Positions 34,920 through 44,165 of a stretch of 64,000 nucleotides of DNA are shown here, piece after piece. How positions within the stretch are numbered: the stretch's first letter is position 1; each line of letters begins with the position of its first letter. Under the pieces are notes generated by a model. It was not told the DNA's origin. It searched no databases and saw nothing but the letters and a program-made list of their open reading frames with translations. The translations under genes and the position numbers were made by a program. The stretch comes from an uncultured Lachnospiraceae bacterium. GTDB taxonomy: Bacteria; Bacillota; Clostridia; Lachnospirales; Lachnospiraceae. The stretch spans positions 39,133 to 103,132 of the forward strand of contig CAMWTP010000008.1 in NCBI GenBank assembly GCA_947177165.1. Direction: 5' to 3'.

Positions 34920-35368
34920 AGAAACGGAGTGAAGCAGCGTATTTTACAGTGGAGGCAGCACTGATTCTGCCCATGGTGATGCTGTTTACGGTGATGATGA
35001 TTTTTCTGGCGTTTTACAGTTATGACAGATGTGTCATGGAGCACAGTGCATACGAGTCGGCGCTTCGGGGGACAAGCAGTCATTTCAGGACGGCGGGGGA
35101 AGCAGAGTCGGCGGCGCGCACGGCTGCGGCAAGACTTGTCGAGGGGAAGTTGTTTGCCATGCATGATTTCAGCTATGACGTGTCAGTCGACGCGGGGAGT
35201 GTGACTGTCACCTATCACTGCGTTGTCAATATGCCGCTTGTCACATGGCTTGGCGAATACGTGTCGGGGATTGATATGACACTTGATATTAGCAGAAGTG
35301 CCAAGCGGCTCAGACCGGCAAGGACGATCCGCAGCTGCAGGATATTGAATGGACTGATTGCGCAGTAA
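34904..35368 (+). CDS. TadE-like minor pseudopilin
   Basis: 154 residues. A short basic start (MFSSIKKRSEA) is followed by the TadE helix AYFTVEAALILPMVMLFTVM, with Glu at the expected +5 spot. The external part has alternating strands (YDVSVDAGSVTVTYHCVV) and a basic tail. It is the last gene of the tad transcript before a strong hairpin. The start ATG 34904 lies inside the preceding gene. Confidence 0.75.
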   Translation: MFSSIKKRSEAAYFTVEAALILPMVMLFTVMMIFLAFYSYDRCVMEHSAYESALRGTSSHFRTAGEAESAARTAAARLVEGKLFAMHDFSYDVSVDAGSVTVTYHCVVNMPLVTWLGEYVSGIDMTLDISRSAKRLRPARTIRSCRILNGLIAQ

Positions 35369-35590
35369 GTGTGTAAAGAAATTCTAAGCGGCCAAAGTAC
35401 ACCCGCTAAGAATTTCTAAATTACACACTGGAAGAATGCCAAAAGCAGGCATTCTTCTCACGGATTGTTTGTGTCGGCTATGCCGACATGACGGGAAGTG
35501 TGTAAAGAAATTCTAAGCGGCCAAAGAACGCCCGCTAAGAAAAACGAAAGCTTCACACGGATTGTTTGTGCCGCTGATGGCGGCATGGGA
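35369..35590. repeat. Palindromic repeat cluster after the tad operon
   Basis: A first long hairpin has arms at 35369-35391 and 35403-35428 (GTGTGTAA pairs with TTACACAC, inner CTAAGCGG with CCGCTAAG). A second hairpin is GAAGAATGCC/GGCATTCTTC (35431-35458). After a spacer the first element recurs at about 35496, shifted 129 bases, with decayed right arm; CACGGATTGTTTGTG occurs at 35459 and 35556. The whole is probably a terminator plus a small mobile palindromic repeat. Confidence 0.6.
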
Positions 35591-35634
35591 GGTAAGAATG
35601 TATAAAGAATTGTTAGGAAACCTGGAGGAGTGGC

Positions 35635-37185
35635 ATGAGAGAGAGTATGCCTGAGATCAGCTTCGAGAGGAGCATGAATCACAATTATATGATATTGAGC
35701 AAATGCAGTTTTTTCGGCGGGAGCGAGGACAAAGGCAATGACTACCGCGCGAAGATGCTTTTGGAAAATCGCATTCCAGGACTTCTGCCTGTCACACACA
35801 GACTGATCAACGGGGAGAGCAGATACTATTACGAGATCAATTCACTCCAGTCACTGGACAGACTGTATGACAAGACAGAAGTCAGGTATGATGAGTTGAG
35901 ACGTCTGCTGTCGGGGTGTGTGAGTCTTTTCGACAGATTGGAGGAATATCTGCTGGATGGCACGCAGATTATCATAAAGCCGGAGTTGATTTACATTGAT
36001 GTGGAAAGGATGGAGCCATACTTTGTCTGTTATCCGGATTATGAGGGGGATGTGAGACTATCCTTTATGGAGTTTATCGATGAACTTCTTACCAGGATTG
36101 ACCATACAGATGAGCGCGCAGTGATGCTTGGGTATCAGATTTATCGCTACACGAGAAATCCCAATTATGTTATCAGTGAGATTGGAAATATGATGGAGCA
36201 TGTAATTGTCAATATGGCGAACAGGGAAGGAACCATCGCGCAGAACAGGCTGGAACCATCGGGAAACGACGGTTTCGGGCTGCAATATGACAGTGAACGT
36301 GACGTCCATAAGATAGATGCGCATGGCAGAGTGAGCAGTCAAAAAGACTATGTGGAGACACAAAAACAATTCGAGACGGATTCTTATGAAGAAACAGAGG
36401 AGGAAGCGGAGGGAGAGGAAAGCTTAACAAGACAGCCTGGCCGCAGGACAAAAAGTATCGGTGATCTGATCGGAGGAATTTTCTGCATTTTTGTGTCACT
36501 CTGCTCCGGAGCAATTATATTGGGAGCGCGGATACTCCATTCTTTTCAGCTCAGCGGGAACAGTGAACTGTACCTGTATGGAGCGATGGGGATGGCGATT
36601 GTGGCAGCAGTATTATTTTTTTCATGTTATCTGAAAAAGAGACGGAAGGATCGGGAGACTGAGTTGGCGGATGATGACGAGGACTGTGAGGATATACAAT
36701 ATTACACTGCGGCAGGAAGCAGCTGTGATAGTCACTGGTATGATGATAACAAGCCAAAGAGCCCTGTGCGAAACGAGGATCAGGGCGGTATCGTTCGCGC
36801 TTTAGGCAGTACACAGTACGAAATTCAAAGAAATAAATGCTCCAGGCAGAGAGAACACAGCGAGACTGTGTACTTGGGAGAGAGCGTTGTGGAGGAACGG
36901 ATGCTGTGCGGGCGCATGAACGGAAAGGAGATCAATATTTCGCTGGAGCGGCTTCCCATGACGGTCGGAAAGCAGGCCAATGTGTCAGATTTTGTGATCG
37001 ATGACACTGCTGTCAGCAAGATGCATGCGCGGTTTGAGGAACACGATGGCAGAGTCTATGTCCGTGACCTCAATTCCACAAACGGGACAGTGCGAAACGG
37101 AGAGCTTTTGGCAGTCAACCAGTCGGTGGCGTTGGAGCCGGGAGACCGGCTCCGGTTTGGAAGAACGAGTTTTACCTACTGTTAA
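35635..37185 (+). CDS. DUF6382/FHA-domain membrane protein
   Basis: 516 residues. The N-terminal ~190 residues resemble DUF6382 (SFERSMNHNYMILSK). An acidic linker (about 235-262) and two membrane helices (about 282-302 and 318-338) follow. The C-terminal FHA domain (~435-515) carries KMHARFEEHDGRVYVRDLNS and TNGT, intact for binding phosphothreonine. It probably reports kinase signalling to the tad machine, as FHA proteins do in secretion systems (inference). Ribosome binding site GGAGGAG. It stands right after the tad operon and its repeats. Confidence 0.78.
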   Translation: MRESMPEISFERSMNHNYMILSKCSFFGGSEDKGNDYRAKMLLENRIPGLLPVTHRLINGESRYYYEINSLQSLDRLYDKTEVRYDELRRLLSGCVSLFDRLEEYLLDGTQIIIKPELIYIDVERMEPYFVCYPDYEGDVRLSFMEFIDELLTRIDHTDERAVMLGYQIYRYTRNPNYVISEIGNMMEHVIVNMANREGTIAQNRLEPSGNDGFGLQYDSERDVHKIDAHGRVSSQKDYVETQKQFETDSYEETEEEAEGEESLTRQPGRRTKSIGDLIGGIFCIFVSLCSGAIILGARILHSFQLSGNSELYLYGAMGMAIVAAVLFFSCYLKKRRKDRETELADDDEDCEDIQYYTAAGSSCDSHWYDDNKPKSPVRNEDQGGIVRALGSTQYEIQRNKCSRQREHSETVYLGESVVEERMLCGRMNGKEINISLERLPMTVGKQANVSDFVIDDTAVSKMHARFEEHDGRVYVRDLNSTNGTVRNGELLAVNQSVALEPGDRLRFGRTSFTYC

Positions 37186-37258
37186 TGTTGTTGATGGGAA
37201 AATGGATACACAAATCAGATAATTTCTATTGGAACTAAAATATTTTAGGAATGGATAA

Positions 37259-37296
37259 ACAATAAGCTTGCAATACAGCGGGCTTGTTGTTATAAT
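37259..37296 (+). promoter_or_regulatory. Promoter with overlapping inverted repeat
   Basis: TTGCAA (37268-37273), a 17-base spacer and TATAAT (37291-37296). AACAATAAGC and GGCTTGTTGTT flank the spacer, forming an imperfect palindrome that would cover the promoter. It is a likely operator for a pentose-responsive repressor. Confidence 0.6.
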
Positions 37297-37313
37297 GACG
37301 ATATATGGAAGTG

Positions 37314-37344
37314 TTGTGACAGCTTGGATATCGAATTGTCACAA
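37314..37344 (+). promoter_or_regulatory. Operator-like palindrome in the leader of the kinase gene
   Basis: TTGTGACA (37314-37321) and TGTCACAA (37337-37344) are exact inverted repeats separated by 15 bases, downstream of the promoter. It may be a regulator binding site or a leader hairpin; the regulator is not in the window. Confidence 0.5.
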
Positions 37345-37385
37345 AGCGGCTCAACGACGTTATGAAAGTAGGAGGTTACAAATTT

Positions 37386-38981
37386 ATGGGACTTGATGCA
37401 AAAAATGCGATTGAAAACGGCAGGACTGCGCTGGGGATTGAGTTTGGCTCGACCAGAATCAAGGCGGTATTGATCGATGAAAATCACGAAGTGCTCGCCA
37501 TCGGAAATCACGACTGGGAGAATCAGCTGGTAAACAATATCTGGACTTACAGTCTCGATGCGATCTGGAAAGGACTTCAGGACTGTTATCAGGATCTGGC
37601 AAAATCTGTGCAGGAGAAGTATGGCACGCAGCTCAGGACACTCGGTTCGATTGGCTTTAGCGCCATGATGCACGGGTATATGGCATTTGACAGGGAAGGT
37701 GAGCTTTTAGTACCTTTTAGAACGTGGAGAAACACGATCACACAGGAAGCGAGTGAGAAGCTCACAGCACTCTTTGGCTATCATATTCCGCAGAGATGGA
37801 GCATCGCGCATCTGTATCAGGCGATTTTAAACGGCGAGGAACATGTCGGAAAGGTGGATTTCTTCACGACGCTTGCGGGGTACATACACTGGCAGCTGAG
37901 CGGTGAGAAGGTGCTTGGTGTCGGCGAGGCGTCTGGTATGTTCCCGATTGATATAGATACGAAGCGTTTTAATGAGCGGATGATTGGACAGTTTGACGAG
38001 CTTGTCTCGGACAAGAACTTTGCGTGGAAGCTTGCGGACATCATGCCCAGAGTACTGGTTTCCGGGGACAAGGCAGGCACATTGACAGAGACAGGTGCAA
38101 AGCTTCTCGATGTGACAGGCACTCTGCAGGCGGGAATCCTGATGTGTCCTCCCGAGGGTGATGCCGGCACAGGCATGGTTGCGACTAACAGCGTGGCACA
38201 GCGCACTGGGAATATTTCGGCAGGTACTTCGGTGTTTGCGATGGCAGTGCTCGAGAAAGATTTGTCAAAATCTTACGATGAGCTGGATCTGGTGACAACA
38301 CCGGATGGAAGCCTTGTGGCGATGGTTCACTGCAACAACTGTACTTCGGATCTGAATGCATGGGTGAATCTGTTCAAAGAGTTTCAGGAGACGATGGGAC
38401 AGAAGGTGGACATGAACGAGCTCTATGGAACGCTTTACAGGAAAGCGCTTGAGGGCGATGCGGACTGCGGCGGTCTTCTGGCTTACGGTTATTTTTCAGG
38501 TGAGCATGTGACAGGATTTGAGGAGGGCAGACCGCTCTTCGTGCGTACTCCGGATGCGAAGTTTAATCTTGCGAATTTCATGCGTGTCAACCTGTTTACA
38601 GCGCTTGGCGCGATCAAGATTGGTATGGACATTTTATTCAAGCAGGAAAATGTCACGCTTGACGAGCTGCTTGGCCACGGCGGTCTGTTCAAGACAGAAG
38701 GCGTCGGACAGAAGGTCGTGGCAGCGGCGGTCAATGTGCCGGTATCTGTCATGAAGACTGCAGGCGAAGGCGGTGCGTGGGGCATTGCGGTTCTCGCAAA
38801 TTATATGGTGAAAAAGGGTGCAGACGAGACACTCAGTGATTATCTGAACAACAAAGTATTTGCAGGCGAGGAGTCTGTCCGTGTGGAGCCGGATGCAAAG
38901 GATGTGGCAGGTTTTGAGACATTTATCGGGCGGTACAGGAAGGGACTTGCAATTGAGCGCGCGGCGGTTGACAGCATGTAA
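37386..38981 (+). CDS. FGGY-family carbohydrate kinase, probably ribulokinase-like
   Basis: 531 residues. The actin-like ATPase start [17 protein letters not shown] contains the phosphate-1 motif. [18 protein letters not shown] and PFRTWRN resemble xylulo/ribulokinase substrate loops, and AGTSVFAM is the FGGY signature region. AGGAGG lies 10 bases before ATG 37386. It is followed, after a repeat region, by the epimerase that acts on L-ribulose-5-phosphate, so its substrate is most likely L-ribulose (inferred from context). The isomerase araA is not in the window. Confidence 0.82.
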   Translation: MGLDAKNAIENGRTALGIEFGSTRIKAVLIDENHEVLAIGNHDWENQLVNNIWTYSLDAIWKGLQDCYQDLAKSVQEKYGTQLRTLGSIGFSAMMHGYMAFDREGELLVPFRTWRNTITQEASEKLTALFGYHIPQRWSIAHLYQAILNGEEHVGKVDFFTTLAGYIHWQLSGEKVLGVGEASGMFPIDIDTKRFNERMIGQFDELVSDKNFAWKLADIMPRVLVSGDKAGTLTETGAKLLDVTGTLQAGILMCPPEGDAGTGMVATNSVAQRTGNISAGTSVFAMAVLEKDLSKSYDELDLVTTPDGSLVAMVHCNNCTSDLNAWVNLFKEFQETMGQKVDMNELYGTLYRKALEGDADCGGLLAYGYFSGEHVTGFEEGRPLFVRTPDAKFNLANFMRVNLFTALGAIKIGMDILFKQENVTLDELLGHGGLFKTEGVGQKVVAAAVNVPVSVMKTAGEGGAWGIAVLANYMVKKGADETLSDYLNNKVFAGEESVRVEPDAKDVAGFETFIGRYRKGLAIERAAVDSM

Positions 38982-39180
38982 AGAATCCCGAAGAGACGGG
39001 CATTCTTCCTGGATTGTTTTACGTCGTGTGAGGAAGATGAAGCCTGGGCAGGAAGCGTGTCTGGGGAAAAGAGACGGACATTCTTTCTGAATTGTTTATG
39101 TTGCGGGAATGAAGGTAAATTACATGCGAAAGAATGTCATGACAAATAAGACGGACATTTTATAGAGTCGTTTCGCGTTG
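38981..39180. repeat. Three degenerate hairpin repeats between kinase and epimerase genes
   Basis: Units at about 38981-39025, 39068-39110 and 39128-39180 share the words ACGGGCATTC or ACGGACATTC followed by GGATTGTTTT or GAATTGTTTA. The first pairs AAGAATCCCG with CGGGCATTCTT. They resemble the element at 35431-35475. Together they fill the 219-base gap; no gene is seen there. Confidence 0.5.
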
Positions 39181-39200
39181 TATAGATGGAGGGAAGTTAA

Positions 39201-39896
39201 ATGTTAGAGGAATTAAAGAAAAAAGTATATGAGGCAAATATGGAACTGCCAAAGTATGGTCTGGTGACGTTCACATGGGGCAATGTGAGCGCGATTGACA
39301 GGGAGAGTGGCCTGTTTGTCATCAAGCCGAGCGGTGTAGATTATGACTTGCTAAAGCCGGAGGACATGGTGGTCATGGATTTAAATGGAAATAAGGTGGA
39401 GGGAAAGTACAATCCTTCCTCGGACACACCGACGCATCTGGAGCTTTACAAGGCGTTTCCTGAGATCGGAGGCATTGTACATACACACAGTACCTATGCC
39501 ACGAGCTGGGCACAGTCAGGCAGAAGTATTCCCTGTTATGGCACGACGCATGCGGATTACATGTACGGGGAGATTCCATGTGCGCGCGTGCTGACACAGG
39601 AGGAGATTGACGGGGGATATGAGAAAAACACAGGAACGCTGATCATTGAAACATTCAAGGATAAGGATGTCATGGCAGTACCTGCGGTGCTCTGCAAGAA
39701 CCACGGACCGTTTGCCTGGGGCAAGGATGCGAAGGAGGCTGTGCACAATGCAGTCGTCCTGGAGGAAGTCGCGAAGATGGCACTTTTCACAGAGCAGTTG
39801 AACAGGGATGTGGAACCAGCGCCGCAGCGCATTCAGGACAAGCATTACTACAGAAAACATGGTGCAAACGCATACTATGGCAATAAAGTGGATTAA
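39201..39896 (+). CDS. araD: L-ribulose-5-phosphate 4-epimerase
   Basis: 231 residues, standard length. It is a class II aldolase-like zinc enzyme converting L-ribulose-5-phosphate to D-xylulose-5-phosphate. The zinc ligands lie in [11 protein letters not shown] and in KNHGPF. GNVSAID and KPSG are substrate-phosphate contacts. Ribosome binding site GGAGGGAAG. The product enters the transketolase reactions encoded downstream, so kinase, epimerase and transketolase form a pentose route. Confidence 0.93.
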   Translation: MLEELKKKVYEANMELPKYGLVTFTWGNVSAIDRESGLFVIKPSGVDYDLLKPEDMVVMDLNGNKVEGKYNPSSDTPTHLELYKAFPEIGGIVHTHSTYATSWAQSGRSIPCYGTTHADYMYGEIPCARVLTQEEIDGGYEKNTGTLIIETFKDKDVMAVPAVLCKNHGPFAWGKDAKEAVHNAVVLEEVAKMALFTEQLNRDVEPAPQRIQDKHYYRKHGANAYYGNKVD

Positions 39897-40292
39897 CCTC
39901 TGCGCATGATGTTCTCTGCATTGACGGAACAGTAAACCATAACAAATTTTGCACACAAATTGATAAAGGGCATCAATTTGGCGCATAACTCCCACTACTT
40001 TGGCGTGGGTGTGAAAAGTAACAAATATATAATTTGTAGGGTATTATTTTCTAGTTTAACCATTTACGAACGCTGTATTTTATGGTACTTTAATAAGTGT
40101 GCGAGGATATCAGAAATCTTTCCGGGATTGTCGGGAGGCATGTGTGTCGGCAGAAAGTCTGTGTCGGGAATCTGGGAGAAGAAGATCAGGAAGCATGCAA
40201 AAATATGACTGAGGAGGAAATGGCAGAGAGAAGGTTCATTTCATGCAAGACAGTGATAGAACAAATTATTATAATAAATGGAGGAATAAGCA
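39897..40292. other. 396-base intergenic region before transketolase
   Basis: No gene is seen. An A/T-rich stretch (40021-40090) follows a CCCAC/GTGGG hairpin near 39990-40010. The area next to the transketolase start (40205-40292) has an A/G-rich leader with GGAGGAA. No clear promoter could be assigned. Confidence 0.5.
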
Positions 40293-41126
40293 ATGACAAA
40301 TTTGGAGCTTCAAAAAATAGCAAATGAAGTTCGTAAAGGTATCATCACAGGTGTTCATGCGGCAAAGGCAGGACATCCGGGCGGATCGTTATCGGCGGCA
40401 GATATCTATACGTATCTTTATTTCGAGGAGATGAACATTGATCCCAAGGATCCGAAGAAGGCCGACAGAGACCGTTTTGTTCTTTCAAAGGGGCACACGG
40501 CGCCGGGATTGTACTCGACACTGGCAAACCGTGGGTACTTTCCGGTTGAAGACTTAGTGACGCTGAGAAAGCTTGGCTCTTATCTGCAGGGTCATCCCTG
40601 TATGCAGCATGTTCCGGGTGTCGACATGTCATCTGGTTCCCTCGGACAGGGAATCTCTGTAGCGTGCGGTATGGCACTCGGTGCAAAGATGTCAAATGCT
40701 GACTATAGAGTGTACACATTGCTCGGAGATGGCGAGATTGAGGAGGGACAGGTCTGGGAGGCTTCCATGTTTGCGGGGCACAGAAAGCTGGACAACCTCT
40801 GCGTGATTGTGGACAACAACGGCTTGCAGATCGATGGTAAGATTGAGGATGTATGTTCTCCGTACCCGATCGACAAGAAGTTTGAGGCATTTAATTTCCA
40901 TGTGATCAATCTTGCGGATGCGCATGATTTTGACCAGATCCGCGCAGCATTCAAGGAGGCAAGGGAGACAAAGGGCATGCCGACAGCGATTATCGCTCAT
41001 TCCCTGAAGGGCAAGGGCGTATCGTTCATGGAAGGAAATGTGGATTGGCATGGCAAGGCTCCAAACGATGAGGAGTACGCAGTTGCTATGGCAGATTTAG
41101 AGAAGATAGCACAGCAGTTGGCGTAA
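40293..41126 (+). CDS. tktA: Transketolase N-terminal subunit
   Basis: 277 residues, the usual size for the split form. It holds the thiamine-diphosphate-binding half: HPGGSLSAADIYTYL at the N-terminus, and GDGEIEEGQVWEA with NNGLQIDG for the Mg/TPP site. It transfers two-carbon units between pentose and triose/hexose phosphates with the partner subunit at 41147. Start ATG follows TGGAGG by 9 bases. Confidence 0.95.
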   Translation: MTNLELQKIANEVRKGIITGVHAAKAGHPGGSLSAADIYTYLYFEEMNIDPKDPKKADRDRFVLSKGHTAPGLYSTLANRGYFPVEDLVTLRKLGSYLQGHPCMQHVPGVDMSSGSLGQGISVACGMALGAKMSNADYRVYTLLGDGEIEEGQVWEASMFAGHRKLDNLCVIVDNNGLQIDGKIEDVCSPYPIDKKFEAFNFHVINLADAHDFDQIRAAFKEARETKGMPTAIIAHSLKGKGVSFMEGNVDWHGKAPNDEEYAVAMADLEKIAQQLA

Positions 41127-41146
41127 TTGCGGAAGGGAGAAGGAAA

Positions 41147-42106
41147 ATGGCAGATATGAAAACGAACAACGTCGTTTCAAAAGTAGCAACAAGAGAGAGC
41201 TATGGCAATGCTCTCGTTGAAATCGGAAAAGAGAACCCGGACTTAGTTGTTCTTGACGCTGACCTTGCTGCAGCGACCAAGACGGGTGTGTTTAAGAAGG
41301 CGTTTCCAGAGAGACATATTGACTGTGGCATCGCGGAGTGCAACATGACAGGCATCGCGGCCGGACTGTCTCTGACAGGCAAGATTCCGTTTATGAGTTC
41401 CTTTGCGATGTTTGCGGCGGGACGTGCATTTGAGCAGGTGAGAAACTCTATCGGATATCCGCATCTGAATGTCAAGATCGGTGCGACACACGCGGGCATC
41501 ACGGTTGGAGAGGACGGCGCGTCCCACCAGTGTAATGAGGATATTGCCCTGATGCGCACGATTCCTGGCATGGTCGTTATGTGTCCGGCGGATGATGTCG
41601 AGGCGAAGGCGGCAGTGCGCGCGGCAGTCGAGTACGAGGGACCTGTCTATATCCGCTTCGGGCGCGCGGCAGTTCCTGTCATCAACGACAGACCCGATTA
41701 CAAGTTTGAGATTGGAAAAGGAACTGTTGTGAGAGAGGGAAAGGATGTCACCATCGTGGCGACAGGTATCTGTGTGGACTCCGCACTTGGCGCAGCCGAG
41801 ATGCTCGAGAAGGATGGAATCAGTGCGGAGGTGATCAATATCTGTACGATCAAGCCGCTCGATGAGGAGATTATCATCAACTCTGCGAAGAAGACCGGCA
41901 AGGTTGTCACAGCTGAGGAGCATTCTGTCATCGGCGGACTGGGAAGTGCAGTGTGTGATGCACTCTGCAAATCATATCCGGCACCTGTCTGCAAGATTGG
42001 CATGCAGGATACATTTGGCGAGTCAGGTTCTGCTGCTGCTCTGGTTGAGAAGTATAAGCTCGATGCAAAGGGAGTGTATGAGCAGGTGAAAACTTTTTTG
42101 GCATAG
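41147..42106 (+). CDS. tktB: Transketolase C-terminal subunit
   Basis: 319 residues. It holds the pyrimidine-binding and C-terminal domains. VVLDADLAAATKTG is near the N-terminus. IDCGIAECNMTGIAAGLSL provides the Glu that activates the thiamine. The C-terminal SVIGGLGSAVCD region is also present. It works as a heterodimer with the N-half, 20 bases upstream in the same operon. GAAGGGAGAAGG precedes the start. Confidence 0.95.
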   Translation: MADMKTNNVVSKVATRESYGNALVEIGKENPDLVVLDADLAAATKTGVFKKAFPERHIDCGIAECNMTGIAAGLSLTGKIPFMSSFAMFAAGRAFEQVRNSIGYPHLNVKIGATHAGITVGEDGASHQCNEDIALMRTIPGMVVMCPADDVEAKAAVRAAVEYEGPVYIRFGRAAVPVINDRPDYKFEIGKGTVVREGKDVTIVATGICVDSALGAAEMLEKDGISAEVINICTIKPLDEEIIINSAKKTGKVVTAEEHSVIGGLGSAVCDALCKSYPAPVCKIGMQDTFGESGSAAALVEKYKLDAKGVYEQVKTFLA

Positions 42107-42426
42107 CATGATAGAAATAGGCAGGGGCGTCATCTCTATGGTGGCGCTCTTTTGTGCATACGTCACTTCAGGGAAGTACGTCGGCTGGATCTGATGGGTG
42201 TCAGCCGCGTGAGATGAAATGGTGTTCAGGATCATCTGCTATGAGCAGCTTCCAGGCTGTGAATGGAAATAACTGTTACACTCTTTTTATGGCAGGAACA
42301 TCTTGCCTCTTGACTTTAGCCAATTAAACTGCTAACATAGTGATGTGAAAAATTGGAAAACGTGAATATAGGTTATCGGCGGGTTCGCGTGGAGAATCTT
42401 ATGAAATGAAAGGAATGGAGATTATT
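42107..42426. other. Gap with weak hairpin and promoter
   Basis: About 320 bases without a gene. GGCGTCAT/GTGGCGC near 42127-42150 followed by CTCTTTTG is a weak terminator candidate after the transketolase operon. ACTTC/AAGT palindromes follow. A good promoter lies at 42310-42338. Confidence 0.5.
42310..42338 (+). promoter_or_regulatory. Promoter of amino-acid ABC operon
   Basis: TTGACT (42310-42315), a 17-base spacer and TAACAT (42333-42338), about 90 bases before the binding-protein start. Confidence 0.6.
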
Positions 42427-43347
42427 ATGAAAAAATTAACTACACTGGCTATGGCTGTTACCACGGCTCTTATGTTAACGGTGTCGCTTGCAGGCTGTGG
42501 CAGCTCCGGTGCACCGGCAGCATCAGGCAGCGATACAGCAGCTGCTGCAGACAGTACACAGACGACAGAACAGAGCGCTGCACCCGAGTCCGCACAGGCG
42601 GAGGAAGCGGTATCGGATGATGCGGAATCACAGGCGTCTGCATCGGACCTTGACTATGTCAGGGGCAAGGGGACACTTGTTGTCGGGATCACGGATTTTG
42701 AGCCGATGGATTACAAGGATGAGAGCGGTGAGTGGATTGGCTTTGACGCTGACATGGCAAAGGCGTTTGCGGAAAGTCTTGGCGTATCAGTTGAATTTGT
42801 GGAGATAGATTGGGATAATAAGGTTTTGGAGCTTGACGGAAAGACGATCGACTGTGTGTGGAACGGCATGACACTTACCCCGGAAGTCACAGGCTCTATG
42901 GAGTGTACCAGAGCGTATTGCAACAACGCCCAGGTTATTGTCGTACCGGTTGCTCAGGCTGACAATTTCCAGGAGAAATCAGATCTTTCCCAGTACAACT
43001 TTGCAGTTGAGGCAGGCAGCGCCGGTGAACAGCAGGCGATATCGCTGGAGATCCCGCACACGCCTGTCAAGGCACAGTCGGACGCCTTGATGGAGGTTGC
43101 CGCAGGAACTTCTGATGCAGCTATTATTGATTCCCTGATGGCAGCAGCCATGGTGGGGGAAGGAACCGGATATGCCGACCTTACATACACAATCGGGTTA
43201 AACGATGAGGAGTATGGTGTCGGGTTCCGCAAAGGCTCGGACCTTGCTGCTTCCCTGAACGACTTTTTCACCGCAAGCTATCAGGATGGCAGTATGCTTG
43301 AGATCGCTGAAAAATACGGCGTTCAGGCTGCTATTGTAGAACAATAA
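42427..43347 (+). CDS. Amino-acid ABC transporter substrate-binding lipoprotein
   Basis: 306 residues. Signal peptide MKKLTTLAMAVTTALML with lipobox LAGC (Cys ~23). A low-complexity Ala/Ser/Glu linker follows to about residue 75, then the SBP type-3 domain (GTLVVGITDFEPMDYKD, GFDADMAKAFAESL). This binds a polar amino acid outside the membrane; family members use glutamine, cystine or arginine, and the exact ligand is not inferred. ATG 42427 follows GGAATGGAG; an ATG 21 bases upstream lacks a signal-peptide fit. Confidence 0.9.
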   Translation: MKKLTTLAMAVTTALMLTVSLAGCGSSGAPAASGSDTAAAADSTQTTEQSAAPESAQAEEAVSDDAESQASASDLDYVRGKGTLVVGITDFEPMDYKDESGEWIGFDADMAKAFAESLGVSVEFVEIDWDNKVLELDGKTIDCVWNGMTLTPEVTGSMECTRAYCNNAQVIVVPVAQADNFQEKSDLSQYNFAVEAGSAGEQQAISLEIPHTPVKAQSDALMEVAAGTSDAAIIDSLMAAAMVGEGTGYADLTYTIGLNDEEYGVGFRKGSDLAASLNDFFTASYQDGSMLEIAEKYGVQAAIVEQ

Positions 43348-43366
43348 AAGCGTATCAAAATAGGAT

Positions 43367-43405
43367 AAGGGTATCTCAAAATGCAGCTTGGGATACCCTT
43401 TTGAT
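43367..43405 (+). terminator. Intra-operon terminator/attenuator
   Basis: AAGGGTATC (43367-43375) pairs with GATACCCTT (43392-43400), then TTGATTGTTT. It lies between the binding-protein and permease genes, which would give more binding protein than permease. Confidence 0.7.
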
Positions 43406-43460
43406 TGTTTATACTTGTATTCTCATGAGAAAAGCCGCCGCAGCGGCGTGGAGGAGTTAT

Positions 43461-44147
43461 ATGCAGCTTATTATCGAACAGTTTCCGATCGTAATACATT
43501 CGTTAAATATCGGATTTATGCAGACATTAAAACTGTTTTTTGTCACACTTTTGGGAGCATTTCCGCTCGGTCTGGTCATTGCCTTTGGTTCAATGTCCCA
43601 TTTCAGGCCTTTGAGATATTTCTCCAAAGTGCTTGTGTGGATTATACGCGGCACGCCGCTCATGATCCAGCTGTTGATTATCTACTATTTCCCGGGACTT
43701 GTACTGCATAACCCGATCTGGGGCGGCAGTGAGAGCGGGCGTTTTCTGGCAGCCAGCTTTTCGTTCATTCTGAATTATGCATGCTATTTTTCGGAGATTT
43801 ACCGCGGAGGCATTCAGTCGATTCCAGTTGGTCAGACGGAGGCAGGTCTTGTGCTCGGTATGACAAGAAGGCAGATTTTTGTCAGGGTAAAGCTCCTTCA
43901 GATGATCAAGCGGATTGTTCCGCCGATGTCCAATGAGATTATCACGCTGGTGAAGGATACCTCCCTGGCCCGCATTATTGCCCTGCAGGAAATCATATGG
44001 GCAGGGCAGGCATTTATGAAAGGCTCGCAGGGAATCTCGGGTGCTATATGGCCGCTTTTTTTTACAGCAGTATATTATCTCATCTGCAACGGAATCCTGA
44101 CAGTGCTCCTGGGATACCTTGAGAAAAAGCTTGATTATTTTAAATAA
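43461..44147 (+). CDS. Amino-acid ABC transporter permease
   Basis: About 228 residues. HisM/GlnP-type permease with TM segments such as TLKLFFVTLLGAFPLGLVIA. The EAA loop is EAGLVLGMTRRQIFVRVKLL. RGTPLMIQL is the typical motif of polar amino acid permeases. ATG 43461 follows GTGGAGGAG; an earlier in-frame start at 43401 lacks such a site and would add a non-family stretch. Confidence 0.92.
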   Translation: MQLIIEQFPIVIHSLNIGFMQTLKLFFVTLLGAFPLGLVIAFGSMSHFRPLRYFSKVLVWIIRGTPLMIQLLIIYYFPGLVLHNPIWGGSESGRFLAASFSFILNYACYFSEIYRGGIQSIPVGQTEAGLVLGMTRRQIFVRVKLLQMIKRIVPPMSNEIITLVKDTSLARIIALQEIIWAGQAFMKGSQGISGAIWPLFFTAVYYLICNGILTVLLGYLEKKLDYFK

Positions 44148-44165
44148 GCAGGGAGGGATAGCAAT

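Noticed and set aside
35369..35590. CRISPR array
   Set aside because: Only two diverged repeat copies of palindromic sequence, no regular spacers and no cas genes.
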